From CAYVWB01 sp964455395 (GTDB lineage Bacteria > Desulfobacterota > Desulfovibrionia > Desulfovibrionales > Desulfovibrionaceae), in the NCBI GenBank assembly GCA_964455395.1, contig CAYVWB010000009.1, forward strand, positions 1 through 64,000: 64,000 bases of DNA. Reading direction: 5' to 3'. How positions within the stretch are numbered: position 1 is the stretch's first letter; the number at the start of each line of letters is the position of its first letter. The position numbers and the translations under genes were made by a program. Below the pieces are notes generated by a model. The model was not told the DNA's origin and did not search any database. It worked only from the letters and a program-made list of their open reading frames with translations. Below are positions 32,449 through 41,573 of this stretch, in pieces.

Positions 32449-33774
32449 CTACAACCGTGGTGTGACGCTGCTCTCGCCGAGCATGGAGTGATACTCCGGC
32501 CGGATGGCCCAGATGATGGCGATCCACACGCCGCAGATGCCCATGATGAGGAAGCTCATGTTGGGCAGGGCTATCTGATAGGGCAGCCACTGCGTGAACG
32601 TGAGGATGACCACGGAGCCCAGCACCTTGAAGAGCCGGTAGCCGAACATGTCGATCCAGGCCTTGGCCTGGTACATGAGCGCTGCGTCCACCGGGACGTA
32701 GAGGTTTTCCTTGGAAGCGCGGTTGATGGAGTAGCTCAGACCACGGTCGCTGACCTTGGCCACGGCGCCCATCAAAGCGATGGGGTGCAGGAAGAACGCG
32801 AAGGAACACACGCCCATGAGCAACGGCTGCACCAGCAGACCGGAGATGACGCCCATGTACCGGTGCACCAGCGGCGTGACTGCCAGGTTCACCCCGATGG
32901 CGACCACGCCCAGCACGCTGAAGAACTTGGAGAGAAACGCCGTGCGATTGTCCAGTTCCGTATAAGACTCCTCCACGATGGAGAGGAACTGGTAGTCCAC
33001 CAGCGGGGAAGCCAGCTGCGCCACCAGCAGGAGCAGCGCGATGAGGCCTATGTAGCGGTTCTTGAAAAGCGCGCGCCAGCCGCGGGCTGCAGCTTCGGGG
33101 TCGGGGGATTTTTTCTTGCGCGTCTCCTCGAAGACGCCGAGCCACCCCAGAAAGAGCGTGAGGATGAAGATGAGCGCCAGAAAGCCGGCGGCCACCAGCA
33201 GAATGTCCGCGCTGTCCAGGTGGGTGCGCTTGATGAGCAATGCCGAGACGCCGCCGCCAGCCACGCCGCCCACCAAACCCCCCGTGCCGATGAAGCCGTA
33301 GTAGCGCTTGCCTTCATCCTCCGTATGGATGCTGTTGGAGAGCGACCAGAACTGCTCCACCAGGATGACGCCCACGATGTCCACGAAGATGTAGTACCCG
33401 GCCGCCGCCGCCTGGGTGAGCAGCCCCCCGGCGTCGGTGTTGGCCAGCGCGCTGCTGAAGAGCGTCAGCAACCCGATGAACAGCATGCAGGAGCCCAGCA
33501 CCACCATGAGCCGCGACGTGCGCACGATGAGCTTGTTGTAATACGTGATGAACGCACCCATGGTGAGGGCGGTGCCTATCCAGACATAGGGCAACATGCT
33601 TGCGCCCAGGCTCTCGATGAAGAACGAGCGGCTCGTGGGCTTGAGCAGGTAGAGCGTGGTGATGATGAGAAAGAAATCCAGAAAGAGAAAGCAGGACCGC
33701 ACCCACGGCCGACAAAGGAAGGGACGAGCGCCTTCGGCGTAGGTCATGCACTGCTTCAGGAAACTCATGCTCAT
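32449..33774 (-). CDS. TLC/Npt-type ATP/ADP translocase-like membrane carrier
   Basis: A 441-residue polytopic membrane protein with about eleven or twelve hydrophobic segments. It resembles the bacterial relatives of plastid and parasite ATP/ADP translocases. Supporting segments are the early LYLLKPTSRSFFIESLG, EQFWSLSNSIHTEDEGKRYYG before a glycine-rich helix, and KVSDRGLSYSINRASKENLY followed by YQAKAWIDMFGYR. In intracellular bacteria such carriers exchange nucleotides across the membrane. In free-living bacteria the substrate is usually unknown. It starts a two-gene unit with murB (spacing 12 bases). The ATG at 33774 is used; a second Met two codons later is possible. The substrate assignment is inference. 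Confidence 0.72.
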   Translation of the reverse strand: MSMSFLKQCMTYAEGARPFLCRPWVRSCFLFLDFFLIITTLYLLKPTSRSFFIESLGASMLPYVWIGTALTMGAFITYYNKLIVRTSRLMVVLGSCMLFIGLLTLFSSALANTDAGGLLTQAAAAGYYIFVDIVGVILVEQFWSLSNSIHTEDEGKRYYGFIGTGGLVGGVAGGGVSALLIKRTHLDSADILLVAAGFLALIFILTLFLGWLGVFEETRKKKSPDPEAAARGWRALFKNRYIGLIALLLLVAQLASPLVDYQFLSIVEESYTELDNRTAFLSKFFSVLGVVAIGVNLAVTPLVHRYMGVISGLLVQPLLMGVCSFAFFLHPIALMGAVAKVSDRGLSYSINRASKENLYVPVDAALMYQAKAWIDMFGYRLFKVLGSVVILTFTQWLPYQIALPNMSFLIMGICGVWIAIIWAIRPEYHSMLGESSVTPRL

Positions 33775-34092
33775 GGCGTGGCTCTACGAACCGGCCGTCG
33801 CGTACGGCGCGCCTGCACATGTCGAGACACGCCTGGGGAAACGGACCTGGCCGTTGTGCGTCGGCAGCCCTCGCCCGAAGGGACGAAGCGACGGACGCGT
33901 CATACCGAATCTATACCATATTCAAAAAAAAACGCCACCCTGGAGGGCGGCGTTCGGGAAAGCCGGCAGGCTGCGCGAGGAGGTTTGGGAGGAGGCTCGC
34001 GCGCCTGCCGGGACACAAGGTGGAGGGAGGATCACAATGGATACGGATTGTCGGGTCTCACAAGGGGATACGGATTATTGTGAAGATCGCGC
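33775..34092. other. 318-base spacer with a terminator and a probable promoter
   Basis: It holds the terminator at 33924-33954 of the upstream YkuD-like gene. On the minus strand the AT-rich stretch 33903-33932, with TATAGA and TATGAC, is a possible promoter for the carrier and murB. No gene was recognised. Confidence 0.5.
33924..33954 (-). terminator. Terminator of the altered YkuD-like gene
   Basis: AACGCC (33931-33936) pairs with GGCGTT (33949-33954), with extra pairs inside, and the minus strand then reads nine Ts. It lies 138 bases past the stop codon at 34093. Confidence 0.75.
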
Positions 34093-36078
34093 TCAGCGCA
34101 CGGCCTGTTCCTTGGGCGCCGCACGCTTGGCGTCGGCCTGCATGACGCCCGTGGCCTTGGGCATGCGCGCGCCGAGGATCGTTTCATCCGCTGCATAGCT
34201 CACGGAGAGACGGCGCAGCTCGCGAATGAAGTCGATGGGCTTGGTCTTGTAGAACTGGATGGACTCGCCGAAGTACTCCGCCTCGTACAGGGGGATGTCG
34301 TGATACGTGTGGCCTTCCACGGCGCGGGCGCCCCGGAACTTGGAGACGGTGGCTTCGTCGAAGATCACCTGGTCGTTTTCGTCATAACGGTAGCCGGCGC
34401 CGTAGAGCCAAGCGTAGAAGTCCTTGCGGTTGGGGTTCGCGCGGTACTTGAAGGGCTTCTTGTTGGAGAGGGAATACGCATGGAAGTAGGCCACGCCCAT
34501 CACCTCGGGCTCGCCGTTTCCATCGATGTCGTAGACGTCGTAGTGCTGGTACTTGTTGCGGTAGGTCACCACGCCGCTCAAGCCTTCTTCCGTGGAGGGG
34601 AAGATCTGCCGGAACTCGTTCAGGAAGCCGGCGTTCACGTGGGTGCAGCCTTGCGACATGGGGCCGCGGCTTACCAGCCAGAGGTAGGGGTAAGGCTTGC
34701 CTTCGCGCTCACCTGCGGAAACGCGGCGCCATTCCTCCGGCAGGGGATCCCAGTGACGCGCATCAATGCGGAACCACAGGGAATGGAAGGAGTTGTGCAG
34801 CCGGGAGCCCACGTGCATGTAGGGAATCCACGGGGTGAAGCCGTAGCTGCCCTTCTCGGAGATGTGGTCCGCCACCCGGGTGCGCTGGTGGTAGCAGATC
34901 TGCCGCACTCCCGGGCAGGGGTAGAGCGGAATCTGGTTGCCTTCATGCTTCACGTATTGGTTCAGCGTGCCCACAGGGTAGATGGCGGTGAACTCCCACA
35001 CATCCAGGAAGCCCTCGTCGTTCACGAAATAGAGGCCTTCGCCAGCTTCATCGAAGAGCGCGGCGGCGGCGCGGAAGAACGTCTCGAAGTCGCCGCCTTG
35101 ATGCACGTCCGCCCAGGCGTGGCGGGCGGCTTCCAGCTTGGCGGCTTTCGTTTTGGTCATGGTCGAGTGCTTGAACCGGGTGGGCAGCAGCGCGTTCACG
35201 GCGTCGAGCTCGGCGTCGGGGGACATGGAGACGGTCGGGCTCGCAGGCAGCGCCCCCTCGGCCCACTCGGCGAAGCGTTCACGCAGATCCATCTTGATGT
35301 GGAAGACGCGGCCCGGGTTCAAGGCGGCCATCTTCACCAGGCTCAAGGCGCGGTACGCCTCGGGATCCATGAGGTTGGCGCCCTCGGCCAGACCCAACAA
35401 GCCTTCCGCATGCACGATGTTCTTGAAACGCTCCCACTGTTTGTTCTGGGTCAGCTTCAGTTCGCCGGCGTCCAACAGCGCCTGCACGCCGCGATAGCGC
35501 AAGGCGATGTCCTGCAGGTACTCGTCCAGCACCTCGTCGGAGAGCACGGCCGTGAGCCGTACCTGGTTGCCGCGGCCCAGGAAGGTGTGTACGCGCTTGG
35601 GGTCTTGGATGCGGGGTGCAAACCCCGTGTAGAACATGGGCTCCAGCCGGTGGAAGAAGATGCCGGGCGCGGGGTTGCCGGCTTCGGGATCCTCGAAGGC
35701 TGCGGTAGCCACCGTCAGCAGACCCGGTCTGGAAAGGTCCAGCATGGCCGGGGACTCGCTCGAAGCGCGACGTTCCGCGCCGGCTTTGGTGGGATCGCCG
35801 TCGCACACCTGGGACGTCGCGGCTGCTTCACCGAAGAGCATGGTGTCCACCATGGCGATAGGCTTGGTGACGAAGCGCGTCACCTTGGCCACGGGGTCTT
35901 CCTCGGTGGTCGCTTCGGTGCAGATCGCATCCGCGCCGGTGGGGGCTTCGCTTTCAGGCCCGGTCGAGGCGCGCACAGGCGCCGCGAAGCCTGCGGCCAT
36001 CAGAACGATAGCCATGACGATGACGTTGAGCGTGATGCCGAACTGACGGAGCCCCTCTGCAATCTTCGGACGTTGCAT
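34093..36078 (-). CDS. Secreted YkuD-like protein with altered active-site motif (paralogue 1)
   Basis: A 661-residue exported protein; the signal peptide is about residues 1-41 (MQRPKIAEGLRQFG, a hydrophobic core, then PVRA). It is a longer paralogue of the gene at 36466-38070: shared blocks are FYTGFAPR, HTFLGRGNQVRLT, VWEFTAIYPVGT and DIDGNGEPEVMGV. The C-terminal part has SRGPMSQGCTH near residue 476, matching the L,D-transpeptidase (YkuD) signature SHGC(x)R but with Gln for His and His for Arg. The Cys is kept. A calcium-type DxDGxG loop follows. Residues 42-110 are an extra Thr/Glu/Ala-rich region. It is probably a cell-wall-binding or weakened enzyme, but this is inference. It has its own terminator. 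Confidence 0.68.
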   Translation of the reverse strand: MQRPKIAEGLRQFGITLNVIVMAIVLMAAGFAAPVRASTGPESEAPTGADAICTEATTEEDPVAKVTRFVTKPIAMVDTMLFGEAAATSQVCDGDPTKAGAERRASSESPAMLDLSRPGLLTVATAAFEDPEAGNPAPGIFFHRLEPMFYTGFAPRIQDPKRVHTFLGRGNQVRLTAVLSDEVLDEYLQDIALRYRGVQALLDAGELKLTQNKQWERFKNIVHAEGLLGLAEGANLMDPEAYRALSLVKMAALNPGRVFHIKMDLRERFAEWAEGALPASPTVSMSPDAELDAVNALLPTRFKHSTMTKTKAAKLEAARHAWADVHQGGDFETFFRAAAALFDEAGEGLYFVNDEGFLDVWEFTAIYPVGTLNQYVKHEGNQIPLYPCPGVRQICYHQRTRVADHISEKGSYGFTPWIPYMHVGSRLHNSFHSLWFRIDARHWDPLPEEWRRVSAGEREGKPYPYLWLVSRGPMSQGCTHVNAGFLNEFRQIFPSTEEGLSGVVTYRNKYQHYDVYDIDGNGEPEVMGVAYFHAYSLSNKKPFKYRANPNRKDFYAWLYGAGYRYDENDQVIFDEATVSKFRGARAVEGHTYHDIPLYEAEYFGESIQFYKTKPIDFIRELRRLSVSYAADETILGARMPKATGVMQADAKRAAPKEQAVR

Positions 36079-36465
36079 GCACTGCACCTCTGGTGGAAAT
36101 GTGCCGCGGCGTCGCGGGGGAGACCGTGCGCCGGGTCGTGGAGGGAGCGACAGGGAGCGTACCCGGTCGCGAGGAACGTGAGTTGTCGGGGAGTGGTTGG
36201 AAAGATAATCGCGTCTGCGGCGTTGGCAAGGGCCGGGGCGGGGAAAATGTGGAGCGTGACGGTAGGTTGCCTGCTCGCCTGCACGGCTTGGCGTCATGCG
36301 CGGGGTGGATGTGTATTGGTCTGGAATGGTTGATGGTTGATGGTGACGGCTCGCTCGTGATCGACCCGCTTCGGGCTGTCCGAGTGGGATCAACAAAAAA
36401 AAGGCCGGCGCGGAGCCGGCCTTGGTGACGAGGCGTGGGTGGGCGAGGGGCGGCGCGCCCCTGCC
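36079..36465. other. 387-base spacer between the two YkuD-like genes
   Basis: The right end carries the strong terminator 36395-36423 of the downstream-facing gene. The rest (36079-36390) must hold the promoter of the paralogue at 36078, but no clear -35/-10 pair was identified. No gene was recognised. Confidence 0.55.
36395..36423 (-). terminator. Strong terminator of the dikinase/YkuD-like operon
   Basis: AAGGCCGGC (36401-36409) pairs perfectly with GCCGGCCTT (36415-36423). On the minus strand it runs into eight Ts. It lies 43 bases past the stop codon at 36466. Confidence 0.9.
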
Positions 36466-38070
36466 TCAATTCAGGAAGAGCAGCGTTTCGTCGGCGTCGT
36501 ACCCGTAGCCCACCTTGCGCAGCTCCCGGTTGAAGCGGAAGCCGGGGTTGGTCTCGAAGTTGGCGGGGTTCAGCGTGTAGAACTGCAGTTTGTCGCCGCC
36601 ATGGTACTCCGGCTCGAAGAGGCGGATGTTCGTGTAGGTCTTGCCGGGCAGCGCCTTGCGGCCCACGAAGTGCGCGTCCTGGACGCGAGGGAAGACGACG
36701 CCGCCGTCGTCCGTCCATTGGAAAACGCCTTTGCCGTAGAGCCAGGGGTAATAGGCTTCGCGGGTGTTGAGCACACGGATTTCCACCGGGTCGCGGGGTT
36801 TCACGGTGCGGTAGGCGATGTAGTACTTCACGCCCATGACCTCAGGGGTCCCGTCGCCGTCGATGTCGAAGACGTCGAAGAGGGCCGGGGTGTTGCGGTA
36901 GGTGGGCATGCCTTCGATGCGCTTGTCGTTGGAGGGCAGGATGTTGCGGAACTCGCCCATGAGGTCGGAAGGCAGGCGCGTGCAGCCGTGGGAGACAGGG
37001 CCCCGGCTGGTGAGCCAGATCTGGTTGGCGGGCTTGCCTTCGCGTTCGGTCTTGCGGCCTTTCCATTCTGCGGGGATGAAGCCCTTGCCTGCGGGCGTAC
37101 GGATGCCGTCATTGTGGAAAGCGTTGTAGTAGACGCCGCCAGCGTGCTGGTAAGGCAGCATGGTGATGAACCCGTAGCCAGGGTTCGTGGAGATGTAGTC
37201 CACCATGCCCACCAGACCCCGGCCTTGCTTGCGGGGGGTGAGGGGCCAGACGCCTGTTTGCGGGAAGTGGGGCACCCGGTTGCCGTCCACGGTGGTGTAC
37301 TGGTCCACGGTGCCCACGGGGTAGATGGTGGTGTATTCCCATACGTCGATGACGCCGCCTTCCACGGGGTAGCGTTTGCCGCCTGCAGCTTCGAGCAGAG
37401 GCAAGACGCCTTGGGCGGAGTCCGCAGCCAGAGCCTGTTGCAAGGCGCTCTCCAGGGACGGGGTCATGCTGGTGCGCCAGAGCCGGGTGGGAATGACATC
37501 ATTGACCAGTGCGAGCTTGTCGCCTTCGCTGGCGGGCTGTTTGTTGCGGTTGCGCTCCAGCCACGCCTGGGCGAGGGCTTCGGCGTCGAAGACGATATGG
37601 TAGACCTGATGCGGGTTGAGCGCGCGCATCACTGCCAGGGACTGCCGGCGGTACTCGTCGGGGTCCATGGCGGCCTTGCGGGCTGCGAGGTCCCGCGCGT
37701 TGTGCGTGGCCAACTTCTCCTGGAAACGCTCCCAGCTCTTGTTCATGGTGAGGTTGATGACGTTTTCCGCCAGCAGCCGCTCGATCATCGTGGCGCGGGC
37801 GTCGAGATCCTGCAGATAATTCGCGATGGTGGCGTCGTCCATCACCACGGTCAGGCGCACTTGGTTGCCGCGGCCAAGGTGGATGTGGATGCGTTCGGGG
37901 TCGTGTTCCCGCGGCGCAAAGCCCGTATAGAAGGAAGGCGCGTACCAGTGGAACCAGATGCCGGGGGCGTGGTCCGGCTTCAGCACGCCGCCGGCGAGGG
38001 CCGGCGCGGTCATGACGAGGCATAGGCACAAGGCCAGTGCGGTGGTGAGGATGCGGTGAGGTGCTACCAT
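36466..38070 (-). CDS. Secreted YkuD-like protein with intact SHGC motif (paralogue 2)
   Basis: A 534-residue exported protein with a signal peptide (about residues 1-26, ending APALA). Conserved blocks with its paralogue are FYTGFAPR, HLGRGNQVRLT, VWEYTTIYPVGT and DIDGDGTPEVMGV. Near residue 360 the sequence SRGPVSHGCTRLP matches the active-site signature of YkuD L,D-transpeptidases (SHGC followed by Arg), with a histidine about 45 residues earlier (YYNAFHND). L,D-transpeptidases cross-link peptidoglycan or attach proteins to it in the periplasm. The rest of the protein does not look like a standard YkuD enzyme and is much longer. Its start overlaps the end of the dikinase-like gene by 7 bases, so the two are translated together. 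Confidence 0.7.
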   Translation of the reverse strand: MVAPHRILTTALALCLCLVMTAPALAGGVLKPDHAPGIWFHWYAPSFYTGFAPREHDPERIHIHLGRGNQVRLTVVMDDATIANYLQDLDARATMIERLLAENVINLTMNKSWERFQEKLATHNARDLAARKAAMDPDEYRRQSLAVMRALNPHQVYHIVFDAEALAQAWLERNRNKQPASEGDKLALVNDVIPTRLWRTSMTPSLESALQQALAADSAQGVLPLLEAAGGKRYPVEGGVIDVWEYTTIYPVGTVDQYTTVDGNRVPHFPQTGVWPLTPRKQGRGLVGMVDYISTNPGYGFITMLPYQHAGGVYYNAFHNDGIRTPAGKGFIPAEWKGRKTEREGKPANQIWLTSRGPVSHGCTRLPSDLMGEFRNILPSNDKRIEGMPTYRNTPALFDVFDIDGDGTPEVMGVKYYIAYRTVKPRDPVEIRVLNTREAYYPWLYGKGVFQWTDDGGVVFPRVQDAHFVGRKALPGKTYTNIRLFEPEYHGGDKLQFYTLNPANFETNPGFRFNRELRKVGYGYDADETLLFLN

Positions 38071-41000
38071 GCGATGCTCTCCTTCAGCGAGAAGAGGGCC
38101 TCTTCCCGCTTGGCGATGTCTTTGTCCAGCGCAGCCAGCGCCGGGAGATTCTGGATGTCGGAGTTGCCCACGAACGGTCTGGCTTGAAAGAGTGATAGGG
38201 AGCCGTCGACGAACCCGAACTCGATGTCCCAAGGCAGCCGGCGGCCGTCGGAAGAAAAGGCTGGCTGAAACGTGCGCTCGATCGTCTTTGCTGCGGCGAT
38301 GAGGCGTTCCAGTTCCTGGTCCGTCAACACCCGTTCCTTGCCGGTGGAGGGCGCGATGTAGGCGCCGCCGTCCTTGGCCAGCAGCCGTCGGGACTGGGCT
38401 TTGAACTGGCTGAGCAAGGTCGCTGCGCCGTCCGCCACCAGCAGGGTTTCGGCGGGGGAGCCGTCCACGGCGCCGCCCACGCCCTCGGCGGTGGCCACGG
38501 TGATGGCGGTGGGGTCGCCGGTGGTCACGTCGGCGGTCACCACCACGCCGGATTTCTCCGAAGGCACGCTCTCCATGAGCAAGAGCGAGGGGTAGACGAG
38601 ATTCGGGTCGCTGATCACGGTCTGCCGCCACGAGAAAGACCGGTACGTAAACGGCGAGGCCCATACCTTCTTCACCCCATCTAAGACTTCATCGAACGTC
38701 TGCAAGTTGAACAGGGTGAGATTCAAGCCGGCGCCGTTGAAATCGGGCTGGTCCTCCACGTTGGTGTCGGAACGCACGAAGATGCCCGTGGGGGAGTCGC
38801 CCGACGGCCCGATGAGGCCCTGGTTCATCAACTCCCGGCGCAACCCCGCCACCAGCGCTGCGTCCAGTTCGATGGCCTCGATGGAGTGACGGATGACCTC
38901 CAGACGCGGCGCGATCCACGCGGCGAGCTCCGCCTGGGAGTAGCTCGGATCTTTGAGCCTGGTCCCGAAGTATTCATCATAGACGCCCCGGACGTATGCC
39001 GGCAGGGGCGTTCCCACCGGAACACGGAGGGACGTCTCGGCCGGGGCGCGGACCTTCGCCGTGGCGAAATGGGCGGCGTATGCGCCGAAGGGCAGCACCA
39101 CCGCGCGGGCCACGTTGTCCGGAAAGACGTGTTTCAGCTCACCGAGATACGCGGCCTTGGGGCCGCAGATGACGCCCGAGTCCACGCGGCGGATGTCGGT
39201 CAAGGGCAGGGGGTCGGTCTCGTCCAGGTCCAGCCGGTCCGCATCGATGACGAGCCGTGGACCCCCGCCGCGAGCGTCGCCGTCGTCGCGACGTTTCATG
39301 TTCTTGCGGTATTCGGCGAGGATGGTCTTGTCCCGCGTGTCCATGCGGGAGAGCTCCTTCAGCACCACCCGACCGCCCGGAGTGATGGCGTAGAAGAGCT
39401 CCTTGCCCGCCACGTCCTGCAGCAGCGCGTAGGCCTCCGAGAGGAACACAGCGTTGGGCACGCCCAGAGCCCGCGCCAAGAGCTGCACGTGAGAGACGGC
39501 GTTGCCCTCGTCCCGGGTGATGACGCCAGCCACGGGCTCCAGCTCGGCGTTGGTGGTCTCCAGGGCGAGGATCGTCTCGCGGGAGTAGGCTCCCCCTGTT
39601 TCGTGAAAGGCCAGCTCACCCACGGCCAGCCCCGGATTCAAGGGCCGCACTTGGCGGCTCATGCGACGGCCGAGCACGTCGTGGGTGAGGCCGAGTTCGG
39701 CGTGGAGCGCTTCCGTCAAAGACTTGGCGAGACGCGCGTACGGGAACAGGGGTGACGCGCGGATGACGTCGTCCGGGAAGGGAGCAACCTCGGGGAAGAC
39801 GGCCATCCACGCGGGCCAGACATCGGCGAACGCGGTGCGGATGCTCGCTTGCGCCCACTCCGCCACGCGGCCGGCGCGGTCCATGGCGGCGCGCATTTCG
39901 GCCATGGGAATGGACTCCTTGCTGGCGAGCTGGGTCAGCAGCCGTGTCGCTTCCTCGTGTTCGCGGCGGGAGATGAGGCCTGCGCCGTAGGCGCCGTCGG
40001 CCAAAGCGCTCATGAGCTGCAGCGTCTCGCGGGCGGTGGCGCGGCGGCCTGTCTGGCTGGTCATCTCCATGGCCTGGGCCGTGAGCAGCGCGTTGGCGGC
40101 CACGGCGAGGTCCACCACGTCGATGGCTTGCGAAGCCGGAAGAGCGCGCGCTGCGACAGTGTCCCGACAGGCGGCGGCCAGGGCGCCCAGCGCTTCGGCT
40201 TGGGGCAGGCCTTCCGGCGCAGCGAGCACGGCGTCCAGGGAGGCGCGCACCTCCCGGTCCGGAATATCCTTCTTGAACTGCGCCAGACTCTGCACATCCA
40301 GGGTGGCGAGTTGGCGCAGCATGGACGCGAGGCGTTGGAAGCGTTGGCTCTGCCCGGCGCGGGGGTGCTTCTCTTGGAAGGCCTCCACCATTTCAGCCTG
40401 TCCGGCGGACATCTGGTTGTGGATGAGGTCGCGCAGCGGCTTGAAGGGTTCGTAACTGTTGCGGATGGCCGAGGAGAGGTTGCGGATCTGGTGGATAAGG
40501 CCCACATCGTTGCGAATGAAGAAGCGTCGTTGCAGTTCGTACTGCACAAGGTAGTGGGTGAAGTCTTCCCATGCACGCAGCTGATAGACCTTCTCGAAGT
40601 AGCGTGGCATGTATTCGACTTCAAACTCCGCGCCGGAGATGCCTCCGGTGGACTTGAAGACGGTCAGCGGCTTCTCCGGGTGGTTCTCCATATAGTATTT
40701 TTCGAGGATGAACCCCTTGAGCACGGCTTCATTGTCCTTGGGACGGTCCCACTCGTGGACTTCGTTGGCGAAGATGTTGGCGACGTAGAGGCCGTACTCG
40801 TCGCCCATTTCCTGCGCCAGATCGGTACGGTACGCGGTGCAGAAGAGCTCGTCTGCGCCGAAGAGCAGACCGCAGGGGTCGGCGCGCACGCGGAGCTGGT
40901 CGTCCGCCACAGGGGCCTTCTCGCCATTGGTGCAGGTACAGTAATTGATGGTGTAGGGGCCTTTGAACTTGGATTTCACCAACGCCCAGTGCTTCTGCAA

Positions 41001-41171
41001 CGCCTGCTTCTCAGCTGGCGGGAGCTGGGGCGCGAGGGCTGCGTGCGAGCACTGGGGCCGACTCAGCCACAGGACAGCGAAAAGCGCTGTGACCACGAGG
41101 GGAGCGAGGACCACGACGCGATGGCGACGGGGTGCAGGAGCGGGCAGAGAAGAGAGCGTCGACAAATACAT
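38064..41171 (-). CDS. Apparently exported PEP-synthase/glucan-dikinase-like protein, permuted domain order
   Basis: A 1035-residue protein. A basic stretch and one strong hydrophobic segment (VVVLAPLVVTALFAVLWL, about residues 19-36) act as a signal or membrane anchor. A Cys-containing region (NYCTCTNG) and about 400 helical residues follow. A phosphohistidine domain has the swivelling His in SHVQLLARALGVPNAV (near 560). The C-terminal third is a PPDK-type ATP-grasp domain: FVRSDTNVED near 797, GVVVTADVTTGDP, GVGGAVDG and DIEFGFVDGSLSLFQARP near 985. The His domain before the ATP domain is the order of glucan water dikinases, the reverse of pyruvate phosphate dikinase. It is followed, overlapping by 7 bases, by a secreted YkuD-like gene. 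The substrate is unknown. Confidence 0.75.
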   Translation of the reverse strand: MYLSTLSSLPAPAPRRHRVVVLAPLVVTALFAVLWLSRPQCSHAALAPQLPPAEKQALQKHWALVKSKFKGPYTINYCTCTNGEKAPVADDQLRVRADPCGLLFGADELFCTAYRTDLAQEMGDEYGLYVANIFANEVHEWDRPKDNEAVLKGFILEKYYMENHPEKPLTVFKSTGGISGAEFEVEYMPRYFEKVYQLRAWEDFTHYLVQYELQRRFFIRNDVGLIHQIRNLSSAIRNSYEPFKPLRDLIHNQMSAGQAEMVEAFQEKHPRAGQSQRFQRLASMLRQLATLDVQSLAQFKKDIPDREVRASLDAVLAAPEGLPQAEALGALAAACRDTVAARALPASQAIDVVDLAVAANALLTAQAMEMTSQTGRRATARETLQLMSALADGAYGAGLISRREHEEATRLLTQLASKESIPMAEMRAAMDRAGRVAEWAQASIRTAFADVWPAWMAVFPEVAPFPDDVIRASPLFPYARLAKSLTEALHAELGLTHDVLGRRMSRQVRPLNPGLAVGELAFHETGGAYSRETILALETTNAELEPVAGVITRDEGNAVSHVQLLARALGVPNAVFLSEAYALLQDVAGKELFYAITPGGRVVLKELSRMDTRDKTILAEYRKNMKRRDDGDARGGGPRLVIDADRLDLDETDPLPLTDIRRVDSGVICGPKAAYLGELKHVFPDNVARAVVLPFGAYAAHFATAKVRAPAETSLRVPVGTPLPAYVRGVYDEYFGTRLKDPSYSQAELAAWIAPRLEVIRHSIEAIELDAALVAGLRRELMNQGLIGPSGDSPTGIFVRSDTNVEDQPDFNGAGLNLTLFNLQTFDEVLDGVKKVWASPFTYRSFSWRQTVISDPNLVYPSLLLMESVPSEKSGVVVTADVTTGDPTAITVATAEGVGGAVDGSPAETLLVADGAATLLSQFKAQSRRLLAKDGGAYIAPSTGKERVLTDQELERLIAAAKTIERTFQPAFSSDGRRLPWDIEFGFVDGSLSLFQARPFVGNSDIQNLPALAALDKDIAKREEALFSLKESIAW

Positions 41172-41573
41172 GTGCAGACTTCCGGCTTGGGGTGCTCGAT
41201 GGCGTCAGGCAACGACGGGTGCATTGGTTTTCCGTCAAGTATGCCATGGATTCGGAAAATGACAAGAGGCTGTGGGAATATTTCGGCGGTTGGCGCCTGT
41301 GGCGCCTGATCGAAATAAAACCCGCAGGCGATGGACGCCGTCGCATTATGGCTGTATCCTTGGTCGCTGTGGGAGCCCCGGCATGTCGCGCGCGAATCCA
41401 CCCATGACGTCATCGAGGCGTCGGGCATGCGCGTTGTCGGCCTGAATATTCGAGCCGCCCGAGGCGGACCTCGCTGCGCGTTCGCAAGGAGCCGGCTGGT
41501 CGCCCCCCGAGGCTCATGGCAATCGCCAGCCGTCCCGTACACCCCGGATCAACCGTCACACGGAGCCTTCGCC
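41172..41573. other. 402-base divergent promoter region
   Basis: It separates the dikinase-like gene (minus) from pyruvate kinase (plus). A minus-strand promoter candidate is at 41238-41265. The segment 41287-41310 contains a repeated GGCGCCTG. No gene was recognised. Confidence 0.5.
41238..41265 (-). promoter_or_regulatory. Candidate promoter of the dikinase operon
   Basis: Minus-strand TTGTCA (41265-41260) and CATACT (41243-41238) are 16 bases apart. The element is AT-richer than its surroundings and lies about 70 bases before the start codon. Confidence 0.4.

Noticed and set aside
31153..34083. 976-codon plus-strand frame
   Set aside because: It is antisense to murB and the carrier, and its Gly/His/Asp-rich composition is typical of a shadow of high-GC genes.
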